A stretch of DNA of 64,000 nt from Lachnospiraceae bacterium. GTDB taxonomy: Bacteria > Bacillota > Clostridia > Lachnospirales > Lachnospiraceae. The translations under genes and the position numbers were made by a program. Position 1 is the first letter of the stretch. The number at the start of each line of letters is the position of its first letter. The stretch spans positions 62,001 to 126,000 of the forward strand of contig JAILQX010000021.1 in the NCBI GenBank assembly GCA_024698705.1. The letters are read 5' to 3'. The notes under the pieces are model-generated. The model worked only from the letters and a program-made list of their open reading frames with translations, was not told where the DNA came from and did not search any database. This document shows, one piece after another, positions 8,353 to 21,447 of the stretch.

Positions 8353-9420
8353 ATGATAAGAAAAAAGATCATCTTACCGATGATCTGTGTATTCGTACTT
8401 ACGGGATGCGCAAAGGATGATAAAGAACCGGAGCAGCTCGTACAGGTAGAGATAGAACAGATATCGGATATCACAACCAAACAGGAAGAGACAGTGACCG
8501 GAAGCGGGACAGATGCTTTGAAGGAAGCTGAAGCCGAAGCGGGAATCACTCCCGATGCGGAACCTGAAGCCGACACAGAGGAAGTTGACGAGAACGAAAA
8601 CGGTACGGAGGACGAAACCGGTGCTAAGAACGAAACCGGTGCGGATAACGAAACCGAGTCAGCGGGTTCCAAAACCGCACAGACGGATAACGATCCCAAA
8701 GTCATAAAGATCGCAACTATCGGGTCGACTTCGAAGGAGATCGTTGAAAAGGCCGCACAGGCTGCGGGTTATTACGGTTATGAGGTACAGAACATAAGCT
8801 GCAATGATTATGACGAGCCGAACAGACTGGTACTTGAAGGGACCGCGGATGCATGTCTCTATGAGAATGAGATCTATCTGGATGGGTTCAACAAGAGATA
8901 CAACAGTGAACTTGCCGTAGTTGAGAAGGTGTATTATGAACCGCTTGCGGTATTCGGAGGAACGGTCAGCAGTATTGCCGGTATGTCGGCGTGTAAGATA
9001 GCCGTACCAATGGGAGAGGTAAATCTTGCGAGAGCCCTTCATCTGCTTGAGCAGAAGGGCATAATAGAACTCAGTGAGGATGCCGGTTATCTGGCCGGAA
9101 TGGATGCGATAGCATCGAATCCGTTTGGAGTTACCATAGAACAGGTGGATATGGACAGTCAGATGAGCAGTCTGGCGGGATACGGACTGTTCGTTGTGGA
9201 TTACAACAGGGCCGCGCTGGCGGGTATAGACCCGAAGACGGCGCTTGGATATGAGAACAGGAATTCAAGAGTATTTGATGAGTTTGCCATCTGTCTTGTT
9301 ACTGCAGGCGGTAAGACGAACAGCATGAAGATGACAGGCATGAGTAAGATCCTCAACAGTAGAGAGGTTGAAGACTTCATAAGGGATTCGTATTACGGAT
9401 CCGTAATAGACTACAGATGA
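8353..9420 (+). CDS. NlpA/MetQ-family substrate-binding lipoprotein with acidic linker
   Basis: 355 residues from the ATG at 8353, which has AGGG 8 nt upstream; the ATG at 8347 is too close to it. A lipoprotein signal ends at lipobox VLTGC. Residues about 20-115 are Glu/Asp/Thr-rich with a short ETGADNETE-like repetition. The remaining domain follows the NlpA pattern: KIATIGSTSKEIVEKAA, the DYDEPN region, YLDGFNKRY, VEKVYYEPLAVFG, ARALHLLEQKGII and FVVDYNRAALAGI. NlpA proteins bind methionine or related ligands for MetNI transporters, but no metN or metI is nearby. It may serve a distant permease or act as a sensor. The ligand is not known. Confidence 0.8.
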   Translation: MIRKKIILPMICVFVLTGCAKDDKEPEQLVQVEIEQISDITTKQEETVTGSGTDALKEAEAEAGITPDAEPEADTEEVDENENGTEDETGAKNETGADNETESAGSKTAQTDNDPKVIKIATIGSTSKEIVEKAAQAAGYYGYEVQNISCNDYDEPNRLVLEGTADACLYENEIYLDGFNKRYNSELAVVEKVYYEPLAVFGGTVSSIAGMSACKIAVPMGEVNLARALHLLEQKGIIELSEDAGYLAGMDAIASNPFGVTIEQVDMDSQMSSLAGYGLFVVDYNRAALAGIDPKTALGYENRNSRVFDEFAICLVTAGGKTNSMKMTGMSKILNSREVEDFIRDSYYGSVIDYR

Positions 9421-9438
9421 TAATAAGAAAGATCAAAA

Positions 9439-9467
9439 GGCGGATCCGAACGGATCCGCCTCTTTTT
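9439..9467. terminator. Bidirectional terminator between convergent genes
   Basis: A 10-bp perfect stem GGCGGATCCG / CGGATCCGCC with a two-base loop, then TCTTTTT. It lies between the lipoprotein stop (9420) and the stop of the minus-strand gene at 9467. Confidence 0.9.
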
Positions 9468-11515
9468 CAGTGTTTTTCCTTAAGTGTGATGACTATGTCC
9501 TTGCCGGGGCTTACGATAAAGTTCTGTTTATCCGGCATGTATACCTTGATCTGCTCATCGGGATGCATTTTTGTAAAGAAGAACGGGAAGTTGAGCTTTA
9601 ATCTTCCTGTATCACAGGAATCAAATATCCTGTCTGGGATGTCTATCTCATAACTGTCATTTCTGTAATGTATCACTGACATTCCTTTCAGACGGTATTC
9701 GAGCTTTCCTATATAGTTATATACGGCAACCGTACGTAAGAACAGAAGGACTATACCTGATAAAACAGATATTGCCGCAAGTGTTCCGAAGACCGTAAGC
9801 AGTATATCCGTTACGGAAAATTTATCATCAATCCGGTTTGCGACTTCCTCCGTAGGTCCGCTCATGAGTTCCTGTGTATCTATCTTCTTTTGTGTGGCGT
9901 TATTTGTCGGAACAGCCTTGGATGTGACAACAGCCGGAGACACCTGGGTTTTTACGGTTTCCGAAGGCTTTGTACCGGAAGTTCGCAGCCTTCTTTTGGC
10001 AGGAAAAGTCACAGCGGGTGTAGGGGTGATCGTTGGTTTTAAAGGTACATAAGACGAATCATCATCATCCCCATCGTTGTTATCTTTGGGTGAAACGATA
10101 TTGTTGACCTCGCATCTGCTCTCAGTGATATTGTCAAACAGATCTCTTACAAGGACAGTTACCGGGCCGTTAGATGAGACTGTGATCGTATTTCTTTCGG
10201 TCCAGGTCCTGCCGTTATCATAGCTGAAGCAATCGGGCGGCAGTCCCGCTCCTTCGCTTTCATAAGCTCCGATATCGGTAGCTTTCCAGGTTATGGTGAC
10301 TTTGTCCTCGGTCTCACCCCACGGGTTAAGACTGTAGGCGACCACAGGTCCGTAAGAATCAAGATTATCGACGGTAACTTCTTCGGTCACGATATTATCG
10401 AAAATATCCCGAACACATACATCTACCGTACCGTTTTCGGTCACTTCATGAGTATTGTCGTCTGTCCAGGTCTCACCGCCGTCGTATGAATAAGGCTCCG
10501 TTGGAAGGCCGGCGCCGGGAGTACCGTCCGGCTGAGTGTCATTTACTATGACCGTGATCAGTGTGGTCTCTATATCGGGAGTATCATCGTAGGTGATGGA
10601 TGAGATGATGGGAGCCGTTCTGTCTATGTTGGAGACAGTGATATTCTTTGAGGCGACGTTTGACAGGTTGTCGCGCACAAGGATGGTATAGTTTGAATTC
10701 TCCGGGTAGGTGTGGCTCGTTTCGTTTGTCCAGGTCTCACCGCCGTCATATGAAAACGGAAGTTCATGCAATCCGCAGCCCTCACTTCCGGAAGGCTGGA
10801 GATCAATAACATCTGTTATAGAAACAGTAACATCGCCGTTTGTCCAATTTTCGGGGCTCAATACAGCAGTCCGGATCACGGGCCCCGTGACGTCGACATT
10901 TGCCACGTTTACTGTGACAGCTTCGGCTCTTGTCCCGCCGACGCTCCTCAGTCTTACGGTGTATGCACCGCTTGAATTGACGGTATAGGTATTTCCCTCT
11001 GCGGCTGTGCCGTTGACACTAAACGGTGTTGCACCGGAACCGTAAGCGGGATTTGACAGAGTCATTATGAGGTCGGTGCTTTGACACCATCCGTTTTCGG
11101 AAGCCGTAACCGTATAATTGCCCAAAACCGTATATTCGGACATATTGCAGCCGAGGTCGTAATAATCATAGGACTCCTCGCGTGTAGTTACATACCAGCA
11201 GCGCCGGTGGCTCTGGTCGCCGGGATAGCCCGCACCGCAGGTGTCGCATTGAGTTGCGTCCCATTCGGGCCAGTAGACCATGGTACCCGGACATTGTTCT
11301 TCGATGGTACGGGTATCGGAGCGATGTATCGAGTAGCAGCCGCCTCCCGAGTCAGGGCTCCCCGTGTGGGCATGAAATATGCGCCCCGTAACCGATACGG
11401 GTGACGGAGTGTCCGCTTTTGAAGTTATCGCAATGGAAAAAACAAGTGAAATGCATATAAATGCTGATAAAATAAGCTTAAATGTGCGCACGATGTGCTT
11501 TTTATTTTTGTACAT
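9467..11515 (-). CDS. Secreted, membrane-anchored surface protein with repeated Ig-like modules
   Basis: 682 residues if translation starts at the ATG at 11515, which follows AGGGGG by 6 nt; an earlier in-frame ATG at 11569 lacks such a site. A signal peptide ends near ITSKADT. Three modules of roughly 85-90 residues each carry SYDGGETWT or SYDNGRTWT and then a VRDxxxN motif, a pattern seen in OmpL47-like or other Ig-like extracellular domains. A Pro/Thr-rich spacer precedes one membrane segment (ILLTVFGTLAAISVL region) and a cytoplasmic tail of about 75 residues. The N-terminal part holds several Cys. The ligand is unknown; adhesion or surface architecture is a guess. Confidence 0.75.
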   Translation of the reverse strand: MYKNKKHIVRTFKLILSAFICISLVFSIAITSKADTPSPVSVTGRIFHAHTGSPDSGGGCYSIHRSDTRTIEEQCPGTMVYWPEWDATQCDTCGAGYPGDQSHRRCWYVTTREESYDYYDLGCNMSEYTVLGNYTVTASENGWCQSTDLIMTLSNPAYGSGATPFSVNGTAAEGNTYTVNSSGAYTVRLRSVGGTRAEAVTVNVANVDVTGPVIRTAVLSPENWTNGDVTVSITDVIDLQPSGSEGCGLHELPFSYDGGETWTNETSHTYPENSNYTILVRDNLSNVASKNITVSNIDRTAPIISSITYDDTPDIETTLITVIVNDTQPDGTPGAGLPTEPYSYDGGETWTDDNTHEVTENGTVDVCVRDIFDNIVTEEVTVDNLDSYGPVVAYSLNPWGETEDKVTITWKATDIGAYESEGAGLPPDCFSYDNGRTWTERNTITVSSNGPVTVLVRDLFDNITESRCEVNNIVSPKDNNDGDDDDSSYVPLKPTITPTPAVTFPAKRRLRTSGTKPSETVKTQVSPAVVTSKAVPTNNATQKKIDTQELMSGPTEEVANRIDDKFSVTDILLTVFGTLAAISVLSGIVLLFLRTVAVYNYIGKLEYRLKGMSVIHYRNDSYEIDIPDRIFDSCDTGRLKLNFPFFFTKMHPDEQIKVYMPDKQNFIVSPGKDIVITLKEKH

Positions 11516-11660
11516 AAGTACCCCCTGAGAGTAAAATTCACGTTTAATTCCCAGGGGAAGTATCTGCATTTTATATGCGAATGAAGGAAATGTCCATAAG
11601 TATATGACAAAATTTATATAATTTTTAGAAAAATTTCACTATTATGGTAATGTTCGTCGG

Positions 11661-11689
11661 TTGTAAAGAATTGTGATAAAAGCTATAAT
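11661..11689 (+). promoter_or_regulatory. Promoter of the hisC operon
   Basis: TTGTAA (11661-11666), 17-nt spacer, perfect TATAAT (11684-11689), 33 nt upstream of the hisC ATG. No leader peptide or T-box was seen. Confidence 0.75.
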
Positions 11690-11722
11690 ATCACAGTAAA
11701 TGTGTGAAACAAGAGGATCGAT

Positions 11723-12778
11723 ATGAGCTGGGAAGACAATATCAGAAAAGTCGTTCCTTACGTTGCGGGAGAGCAGCCTAAGGACAGAAATATCATAAAA
11801 CTGAACACCAATGAAAGTCCTTATCCGCCGTCACCGCTCGTGGCGGAGGCGGTAAAGAATATAGAGACCGATCAGCTTCGCAAATATCCGGATACCAATG
11901 CAACGGAGCTTGTTGAAGAGATGGCGAAGACATACGGCGTTTCAAAGGATAATATATTTGTCGGTATAGGTTCGGATGACGTGCTGGCACTTGCATTTCT
12001 TACGTATTTCAATTCGGATAAGCAAGTTATCTTTCCGGATATAACATACAGTTTCTATGACGTATGGGCAGAGCTTTACAGGATACCCTATGTCACAAAG
12101 CCGCTGGATGATGATTTCAACATCATTAAGGAAGATTATCTGTGCGACAACGGAGGAGTTGTCATAGCCAATCCCAATGCGCCCACGGGAGCTGAAATGT
12201 CCATTGATGCGATAGAGGAGATCGTAAGGTTCAACAAGGACAGGGTTGTCATCGTAGATGAGGCTTATGTGGACTTCGGAGCGACCAGTGCACTGCCGCT
12301 TATAGACAGATATGATAATCTGGTGGTAGTACAGACATTTTCCAAATCAAGGGCCCTTGCGGGGATCCGTATAGGCATGGCTTTCGGAAATCCGAAGATC
12401 ATCGGCTATCTTAAGGACGTAAAGTTTTCGTTTAATTCATATACACTTAATCCGTACACGATCGCAATAGGTGCCGCAGCTCTGAAGGACAGAGAGTACT
12501 ATGCGGATATTACGGCCAAGACCGTTAAAACGCGTGAAAGGATGAAGAATGAGCTGAAACAGCTCGGCTTTACATTTGCGGATTCGAAGACCAACTTCAT
12601 ATTTGCAAAGCATGAGAGGCTTGAGGCGAAGGATATATTTGCCGCGCTCAGGGCAGAAGGCATCTATGTAAGATATTTCAATAAACCAAGGATAGACAAT
12701 TATCTTCGTATTTCCATGGGTACGGATGAGCAGATGGATAAGATGATCGCATTTTTGAAGGGTTATATCAATGGATAG
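11723..12778 (+). CDS. hisC: Histidinol-phosphate aminotransferase
   Basis: 351 residues, normal length for HisC. It is a fold-type I PLP enzyme: LNTNESPYPPSP near the N-terminus, NPNAPTG, VDEAYVDFG, the Schiff-base lysine K208 in TFSKSRALAGIRIG, and the C-terminal substrate arginine region YLRISMGT. It converts imidazole acetol phosphate and glutamate to histidinol phosphate in histidine synthesis. It stands apart from other his genes and overlaps the following methyltransferase by 8 nt, so it may also serve another aminotransferase need. Confidence 0.93.
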   Translation: MSWEDNIRKVVPYVAGEQPKDRNIIKLNTNESPYPPSPLVAEAVKNIETDQLRKYPDTNATELVEEMAKTYGVSKDNIFVGIGSDDVLALAFLTYFNSDKQVIFPDITYSFYDVWAELYRIPYVTKPLDDDFNIIKEDYLCDNGGVVIANPNAPTGAEMSIDAIEEIVRFNKDRVVIVDEAYVDFGATSALPLIDRYDNLVVVQTFSKSRALAGIRIGMAFGNPKIIGYLKDVKFSFNSYTLNPYTIAIGAAALKDREYYADITAKTVKTRERMKNELKQLGFTFADSKTNFIFAKHERLEAKDIFAALRAEGIYVRYFNKPRIDNYLRISMGTDEQMDKMIAFLKGYING

Positions 12779-13523
12779 TTACAGCCGGCTTGCGGGATGC
12801 TATGACATATTTATGGATGATGTGCCGTATGAGCGCTGGTATGAGTACATCCTTTCGCGCTTTGAGAAGTACGGGCTTCAGGGAAATATAGTTCTGGATC
12901 TCGGATGCGGAACGGGTATAATGACCGAAATGCTTGCAGATGCGGGATACGACATGATCGGAGTCGATCTTTCGTCGGATATGCTGGATGTCGCGCTTGA
13001 AAAGAAGAACCAAAGCGGGCATGACATCCTTTATCTAATGCAGGACATGAGAGAGTTCGAGCTTTACGGGACCGTAGGCGCGGTTGTGAGCGTGTGCGAC
13101 AGCGTAAATTATATCCTGGAAGACGGGGAAATGATAAAGGTATTCAAACTGGTAAATAATTACCTTGATCCGAAGGGACTTTTTATATTTGATTTTAATA
13201 CCGTAAGCAGATATGAATGCTACGGCGACTCGACCATAGCGGAAAATCGTGACGATTACAGCTTTATTTGGGAGAATTATTACCATGAGGAAGGCCATAT
13301 CAATGAATATGACCTGACGATATTTGCCAGAGAGGGCGAGCTTTACAGGAAAAGCTGTGAGACACATCTCCAGAGAGGCTATACCCTTGACGAGATGAAA
13401 GGATTTCTTGAGGCGGCGGGACTTGTGCTTCTCGAGAGTGAGGATGCCGATACGGGAGGCGAGCCCGGTGCGGATTCGCAGCGGATACACATCGTTGCGA
13501 TGGAATCCGGAAAGGTACGATAA
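12771..13523 (+). CDS. Class I SAM-dependent methyltransferase
   Basis: 250 residues. Motif I VLDLGCGTGIMTEML (about residues 42-56) and the acidic loop GVDLSSDMLDVA define a Rossmann methyltransferase; motif IV is GAVVSVCDSVNY. The later YHEEGHINEYDLTIF and TLDEMKGFLEAAG regions match the family commonly annotated next to hslO in clostridia. It starts inside hisC (8-nt overlap) and ends one base into hslO, so translation is coupled. The substrate cannot be predicted. Confidence 0.88.
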   Translation: MDSYSRLAGCYDIFMDDVPYERWYEYILSRFEKYGLQGNIVLDLGCGTGIMTEMLADAGYDMIGVDLSSDMLDVALEKKNQSGHDILYLMQDMREFELYGTVGAVVSVCDSVNYILEDGEMIKVFKLVNNYLDPKGLFIFDFNTVSRYECYGDSTIAENRDDYSFIWENYYHEEGHINEYDLTIFAREGELYRKSCETHLQRGYTLDEMKGFLEAAGLVLLESEDADTGGEPGADSQRIHIVAMESGKVR

Positions 13524-14401
13524 TGGACAGGATAGTCAGAGCCACGGCAGCGGGAGCACAGATACGTGCTTTTGCCTGCGTGACAAGAGATACAACGGAA
13601 GAAGCCAGAAAAAGGCATGACCTTAGCCCTGTGGCATGCGCGGCACTGGGAAGACTCATGAGCGCGGGACTGATGATGGGAAGCATGCTCAAGGGTGAAG
13701 ACATACTTACGCTCCGGATAAATGGTGACGGACCCATCGGAAAGGTTACCGTTACAGCCGACAGCATGGGCAGAGTCAAAGGCTATGTCGACAATCCGCA
13801 GGTTTACCTGCCCCCGAACAGCTTGGGAAAGCTCGATGTCGGCGGCGCAGTCGGAAAAGGTTACCTTCAGGTAATAAAGGACATGGGGCTCAAGGAGCCC
13901 TATGTGGGACAGGTAGAACTCCGTACAGGAGAGATAGCCGAGGATCTGACATATTATTTTGTGACCTCGGAACAGATAGCGTCTAGTGTGGGACTCGGAG
14001 TCCTTATGAACAGGGAGGACGGGACCGTCAGGCAGGCGGGCGGATTCATAATCCAGCTGATGCCCTTTGCGGATGATGCCGTTCTGACGAAACTTGAAGA
14101 AAATTTAAAAAATATAGATTCGGTAACGGGCATGCTTGATGCAGGCCTTACACCGGAGATGATACTTGAGCGTATTTTCGACGGCTTTGATGTTGAGATA
14201 GGTGAAGAACAGCCGGCTGTGTTTTACTGCAACTGCTCAAAGGAGCGTGTCGAGAAAGCTCTTATCAGCGTTGGCAGGGAGGAACTCAGATCCATGATAG
14301 ATGACGGAAAGCCGGTAAAGGTCAATTGTCATTTCTGCAATACGGATTATGAATTTGATTGCGATGAGCTTAAAAAGATATACAATAAAGCAAAGGATTA
14401 G
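13523..14401 (+). CDS. hslO: Redox-regulated chaperone Hsp33
   Basis: 292 residues, the usual Hsp33 length. The N-terminal chaperone domain shows RATAAGAQIRAFACVTRDTTEEARKRH and ALGRLMSAGLMMG; GDGPIGKVTVTAD and QVYLPPN follow. The C-terminal redox switch has the zinc-binding CNC (FYCNCSKERV) and HFCN parts, i.e. CxC and CxxC with the last cysteine pair read as NCHFC. When oxidised the zinc is lost and the holdase is activated in the cytoplasm. It overlaps the methyltransferase stop by one base. Confidence 0.95.
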   Translation: MDRIVRATAAGAQIRAFACVTRDTTEEARKRHDLSPVACAALGRLMSAGLMMGSMLKGEDILTLRINGDGPIGKVTVTADSMGRVKGYVDNPQVYLPPNSLGKLDVGGAVGKGYLQVIKDMGLKEPYVGQVELRTGEIAEDLTYYFVTSEQIASSVGLGVLMNREDGTVRQAGGFIIQLMPFADDAVLTKLEENLKNIDSVTGMLDAGLTPEMILERIFDGFDVEIGEEQPAVFYCNCSKERVEKALISVGREELRSMIDDGKPVKVNCHFCNTDYEFDCDELKKIYNKAKD

Positions 14402-14408
14402 TTAGGAT

Positions 14409-15191
14409 ATGGCAAAACTGTATGCGCCGGATATCGATCCCGACAAAACCGCGGAAGAAAACGGCGATGGGACAAAAGAAGAATTTGAAACGGTCAACGA
14501 TGAGATAAAAAACGAAGCAAAGAAGATCTGGCAGACCAAGACGGGTAAGGAAAGAGCACAGTATTTCATATACTATTACAAGGTCCACTTCATAGTCGCG
14601 GTTTTTGCGATAATCGCCATAGTAAGTGTGGTACGGGCATTTGTCACTCGCAAGGACAGTGTGCTCGAGGTAATGGTCATAAACGGTGAATACACCGAGT
14701 ATCTGGATTATCAGCCTATCATCGACGGCTTTGCGGCCACACAGGAGTATGACCCAAAGAAAGAAGAAATGCTGATAGACCCGAGCAATCATGTGGACTT
14801 AAATACTCCGGACCAGTATAATCAGACTATAATACAGAAGATCTTTATGAATGTGGCGGCCAAGGAGCTTGATGTGATGATGTGCGATGAGGATTTCATG
14901 AAATTCACGAGAGCACAGGACATAGGTGTTGATCTTTCTACGGTACTCAGTGATGAGCAGATGGAGCGATATAAGGATCTTCTGGTATGGTATGATTTTC
15001 CGCCCGAAGAGGTAGGGGAAGACGAAGAATATATCGGAAGAAATGAAGCGGTTTGTATAGACATAACGGATTTTAAGAAGGTAAAGGACAATGCGATGTT
15101 CCCATACAGCGATCATGCGTATCTGTTCATACCGGTAAACACTCAGAATATGGAACGTGCGATAGCATTTCTTGAATATCTCGACGAATGA
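14409..15191 (+). CDS. Unknown single-span membrane protein
   Basis: 260 residues, not recognised. An acidic N-terminal 55 residues precede one membrane segment (about 60-80, YKVHFIVAVFAIIAIVSVV), then an extracytoplasmic or cytoplasmic domain with many Asp/Glu. It begins 7 nt after hslO and is followed after 12 nt by another membrane protein gene. The tight spacing shows it belongs to the hisC-hslO transcript, but no function follows from that. Confidence 0.75.
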   Translation: MAKLYAPDIDPDKTAEENGDGTKEEFETVNDEIKNEAKKIWQTKTGKERAQYFIYYYKVHFIVAVFAIIAIVSVVRAFVTRKDSVLEVMVINGEYTEYLDYQPIIDGFAATQEYDPKKEEMLIDPSNHVDLNTPDQYNQTIIQKIFMNVAAKELDVMMCDEDFMKFTRAQDIGVDLSTVLSDEQMERYKDLLVWYDFPPEEVGEDEEYIGRNEAVCIDITDFKKVKDNAMFPYSDHAYLFIPVNTQNMERAIAFLEYLDE

Positions 15192-15203
15192 AAGGAGCAA
15201 TAA

Positions 15204-15704
15204 ATGAAAGAAGATTTGGTGGAAGTACTGGTTGCCTGTAAGACCAAAGGCGGATTAATGGTCCTCAGGATCGTATTGTATATACTTTGCGGTGTCGCAG
15301 CATTGCTCGGACTTACAGGCGTTGGCCTTATACCGATCATAGTAGCGGTCATACTGGGGATACTGGGTTATCTGGCAGGATCACGGGCATCCATTGAATA
15401 CGAATATGCTTATTTTGACAAGGAGATCGTTATAGATGCGATCTATTCACAGCAGAAGAGAAAGCATATGTTCACCATAGAGACGGGCAAGATCGAAGCG
15501 ATAGTACGCGTCAACGGTTCAAAGATGAAAGAATACGAGAGAAGACAGTTCGTCACACGTGATTATTCGACGGGAAAAAAGGAAAATGCCGAAGAGGTTT
15601 ATGCATTTATCTACGAGGGATCACTGAAGATACTGATGGAGCCCGGAGAGAGACTGCTCAATACACTCGGATATGTATGTCCGAGAAAAATATACAAGAA
15701 TTAG
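15204..15704 (+). CDS. Unknown small membrane protein
   Basis: 166 residues preceded by AAAGGAGC. Two adjacent membrane segments (about residues 18-58, glycine-rich) are followed by a soluble domain of about 100 residues with the pattern YAYFDKEIVIDAIYSQQKRK and a conserved-looking VCPRKIYKN end. I do not recognise the family with certainty; similar short proteins with a PH-like tail occur across clostridia. Last gene of the operon, followed by a terminator 7 nt on. Confidence 0.75.
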   Translation: MKEDLVEVLVACKTKGGLMVLRIVLYILCGVAALLGLTGVGLIPIIVAVILGILGYLAGSRASIEYEYAYFDKEIVIDAIYSQQKRKHMFTIETGKIEAIVRVNGSKMKEYERRQFVTRDYSTGKKENAEEVYAFIYEGSLKILMEPGERLLNTLGYVCPRKIYKN

Positions 15705-15710
15705 ATATGT

Positions 15711-15739
15711 CCTGTTGCCGGAAGGCAACAGGAATTTTT
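15711..15739 (+). terminator. Intrinsic terminator of the hisC operon
   Basis: CCTGTTGCC / GGCAACAGG, 9-bp perfect stem with a GGAA-type tetraloop, then AATTTTTTT. Confidence 0.93.
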
Positions 15740-15789
15740 TTACAAAAAGGCTCTTGTTTTTCATAAGAAAAATTATTAAAAATATAGCA

Positions 15790-15818
15790 TTGATTTATTG
15801 CCTCAAGTGTGATAAATT
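15790..15818 (+). promoter_or_regulatory. Probable guaB promoter
   Basis: TTGATT (15790-15795), 17-nt spacer, TAAATT (15813-15818), 38 nt before the start codon. I see no purine riboswitch or guanine aptamer in the leader. Confidence 0.55.
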
Positions 15819-15820
15819 AG

Positions 15821-18666
<2,846 letters not shown>

Positions 18667-18812
18667 GTAATATTCCCTTTCCACATATGTGAAAAAATGA
18701 TATATTTATTATATGTTAATTGAGCGATCAGCGCAAAGAGTTTTGCCCAAAGGGACATTAAGTTCGGGAAACGCTCATATGGGCTGATATTGATTACATT
18801 AGGAATAAAGAC

Positions 18813-21434
18813 ATGAATACCACTGACATCGATCCCGAAAGCCTGAAAAATGTAGAAAGATTCATACGCAAATTCTCGAAAGCGACCGGTATATACATCG
18901 GCTGCTTCGGTTCCACGTGTTTTAAACTTATAGATTACAGTGATGACGCAAATGTCAATGCCTGTATTCGCAAGTATATAACACAGTATACCGTAGGAGA
19001 GCTCTATGCAAGAGTGGCAATAGACGGTATAGAGGAACAGGTCGTTGACAATACGGAAGAGGATGATATCAAGGTTGCCGCGTGCTCCATAAGGGTAGGC
19101 GGACGTTGCCGCATGTTCTTTGTACTGGGCTTTGTGGATATAAGAGCCGATGAAAAAGCAAATCCCGATTTTAAGATACTTACATACAGATCAACATTTG
19201 ATAAGTTCCTCAATGCGATCGACATCGTAAGGACGACCATCACGGATATGCTCGATGCGAGAATGTCGATATACCGTACCGAGGAGATAAGCAGGCAGAC
19301 CGCCGATAATGCAAAGGAACTGAGTGAATCTCTCCGCAGGATGAGTGCCATGACGGAGGTCCTCAAATTCCTTGATACGGACAAAAAGCCCGAGATAATC
19401 ATGGGAGATTACCTTGCGGTCACAGCCGGCTATCTGGGAACAACGTATGGCGCGATAGTCAAATTGACGGATACGGAAAACAGGACCATGGATGTGATAG
19501 CACAGTGGAGTAAAGAAGGATATGAGCCGCTGTATGCCAATACTCATAATGTGGCAGTCCCCGATTTTGTTGAAGGGATAAAACCCATAATCCTTTCACA
19601 CGGTTCGAGATTCCTTCCCGAGACTGAAAAGGGCTGGGAGGACGTACGTATCATGGCTATAGTTGCGTTGCCTGTCCCGCTTATAGACAGATCCAATATG
19701 TATATCATCTATGTCGAGTCCGAGGCGGAGAGATCATGGAAACTCGACGAATTGCAGTTCCTGTCAGATTCATCGAGGGTATTGCAGAACATACTGGAAA
19801 AACGTATACATAAGAACTCGCTTGCAAGCTCGTATGCCTCTCTGGAGGAAATACTCGAGCATGTCGGTTGTGCGATCATTGTATTGGACAATAATTCACA
19901 TGAGATACTGTTCCAGAACCAGATCATGAAGACATTGTTCCCGCCGGAATCCATAAATCCGGATCTTGAGAAAATGATAGCTACTGCCTACGACGAGGAT
20001 AAGGAATTGGAATTCTACGATTACTCGACGGGGCTCTATTATGATATAAACCACAACATCATAAGGTGGGTGGATGCCAGAAGGGTTTCACTCTTTGCGA
20101 TCTATGATGTGACAGATAAGAAGAATTACCAGAAGCGCATAGAACAACAGGCTTATACGGATTTCCTTACGGGACTCTTCAACAGATTGTGTTGTGAGAG
20201 GGATCTGGCACGTATTATTGACGAAGCGAAGAAGAGCAATAAAAAAGGCGCACTGCTCTATCTGGATCTTGATGATTTCAAGCACATCAATGACGGACTC
20301 GGACATCAGTACGGGGATGTGCTGTTAAAGGACATCAGCCGAGGAATGAGAGACGTACGCGGACTTGAAGAGAACTGCTACAGGATGGGCGGCGATGAAT
20401 TTGTTATCATAATCCCACCGAGGCTTTTTGATGATTACGAACGTATCATAGAAGAGATAAAGAAAGTATTTGCAACACCTTTTTACCTTAAGGACAGCGA
20501 ATATTACTGTACGATGAGTATGGGTATAGTCGTATTTCCCGATGAGGGCGATAAGGTAGAAGAACTTGTGCAGAAGGCCGATGTTGCCATGTACGAAGCC
20601 AAGAAATCCGGCAAGAACCGCATGTCGAAATATGTGACGGGCTCTACGAACAACGCCAACAAGCGTCTTGACATGGAGAAAAATATGCGAGATGCTTCTT
20701 CGGGAGATTTTGAAGAATTCCTGGTATATTATCAGCCGATAATAGACATACAGGAGGAAGGAAACCCCTGTGTGGGAGCGGAAGCTCTGCTAAGATGGGA
20801 TTCAAAGGAACTGGGTTTTGTAAAGCCTTCGGATTTCATACCGCTTGCCGAGTATCTCGGACTTATCAATCCGATAGGCGATCACGTGCTTAAGGAAGCG
20901 TGCAAGACGCTGTATTACTGGAATACGCACGGACATCCCGATTACAAGGTCAATGTCAACTTAAGTGTCGTACAGCTGATGCAGAATGATATCGTTGATA
21001 CCATAGAAAAGACCGTAAGGGAATCACATATCAATCCAAAGAATCTCACGCTTGAGGTTACCGAGTCACTGGCGATCAACGATATGGACAGGATGCAGGG
21101 TATAATGTCCGCGATACGTTCGATGGGGATCCGGATCGCACTTGATGATTTCGGCACGGGTTATTCGTCTCTGAACCATATAAGAGAGATACCGCTGGAT
21201 GTGATAAAGGTCGACCAGTCATTTGTAAAAGAGCTTATAGAGGATGATTATTCGAAATCATTTATCCGTATGGTCGCCGAACTGGCCGGAGCTATCGGCG
21301 TAAGCATCTGCGTTGAAGGTGTTGAGACAGAGGAGCAGTACAGGATACTTGAAAATATGCAAGTCAGACTTGTGCAGGGTTATCATTTTGACAGACCCAT
21401 GAGCAAGCAGGACTTCGTAGATAAATATTGTTGA
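18813..21434 (+). CDS. GGDEF-EAL cyclic di-GMP enzyme with GAF and PAS-like sensors
   Basis: 873 residues, no membrane span. The N-terminal 130 residues form a sensor-like domain with several Cys; about 190-340 looks like a GAF domain and about 350-440 a PAS-like domain. The GGDEF site is intact (GGDEF 526-530), but the upstream RxxD inhibitory site is absent at its usual spacing. The EAL domain is intact (EAL 657-659, [29 protein letters not shown]). It may therefore both make and cleave c-di-GMP, with sensory input choosing. It is 13 nt upstream of glnS. Two HD-GYP genes lie 5-8 kb on. Confidence 0.92.
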   Translation: MNTTDIDPESLKNVERFIRKFSKATGIYIGCFGSTCFKLIDYSDDANVNACIRKYITQYTVGELYARVAIDGIEEQVVDNTEEDDIKVAACSIRVGGRCRMFFVLGFVDIRADEKANPDFKILTYRSTFDKFLNAIDIVRTTITDMLDARMSIYRTEEISRQTADNAKELSESLRRMSAMTEVLKFLDTDKKPEIIMGDYLAVTAGYLGTTYGAIVKLTDTENRTMDVIAQWSKEGYEPLYANTHNVAVPDFVEGIKPIILSHGSRFLPETEKGWEDVRIMAIVALPVPLIDRSNMYIIYVESEAERSWKLDELQFLSDSSRVLQNILEKRIHKNSLASSYASLEEILEHVGCAIIVLDNNSHEILFQNQIMKTLFPPESINPDLEKMIATAYDEDKELEFYDYSTGLYYDINHNIIRWVDARRVSLFAIYDVTDKKNYQKRIEQQAYTDFLTGLFNRLCCERDLARIIDEAKKSNKKGALLYLDLDDFKHINDGLGHQYGDVLLKDISRGMRDVRGLEENCYRMGGDEFVIIIPPRLFDDYERIIEEIKKVFATPFYLKDSEYYCTMSMGIVVFPDEGDKVEELVQKADVAMYEAKKSGKNRMSKYVTGSTNNANKRLDMEKNMRDASSGDFEEFLVYYQPIIDIQEEGNPCVGAEALLRWDSKELGFVKPSDFIPLAEYLGLINPIGDHVLKEACKTLYYWNTHGHPDYKVNVNLSVVQLMQNDIVDTIEKTVRESHINPKNLTLEVTESLAINDMDRMQGIMSAIRSMGIRIALDDFGTGYSSLNHIREIPLDVIKVDQSFVKELIEDDYSKSFIRMVAELAGAIGVSICVEGVETEEQYRILENMQVRLVQGYHFDRPMSKQDFVDKYC

Positions 21435-21447
21435 TGGGAGAATATCG

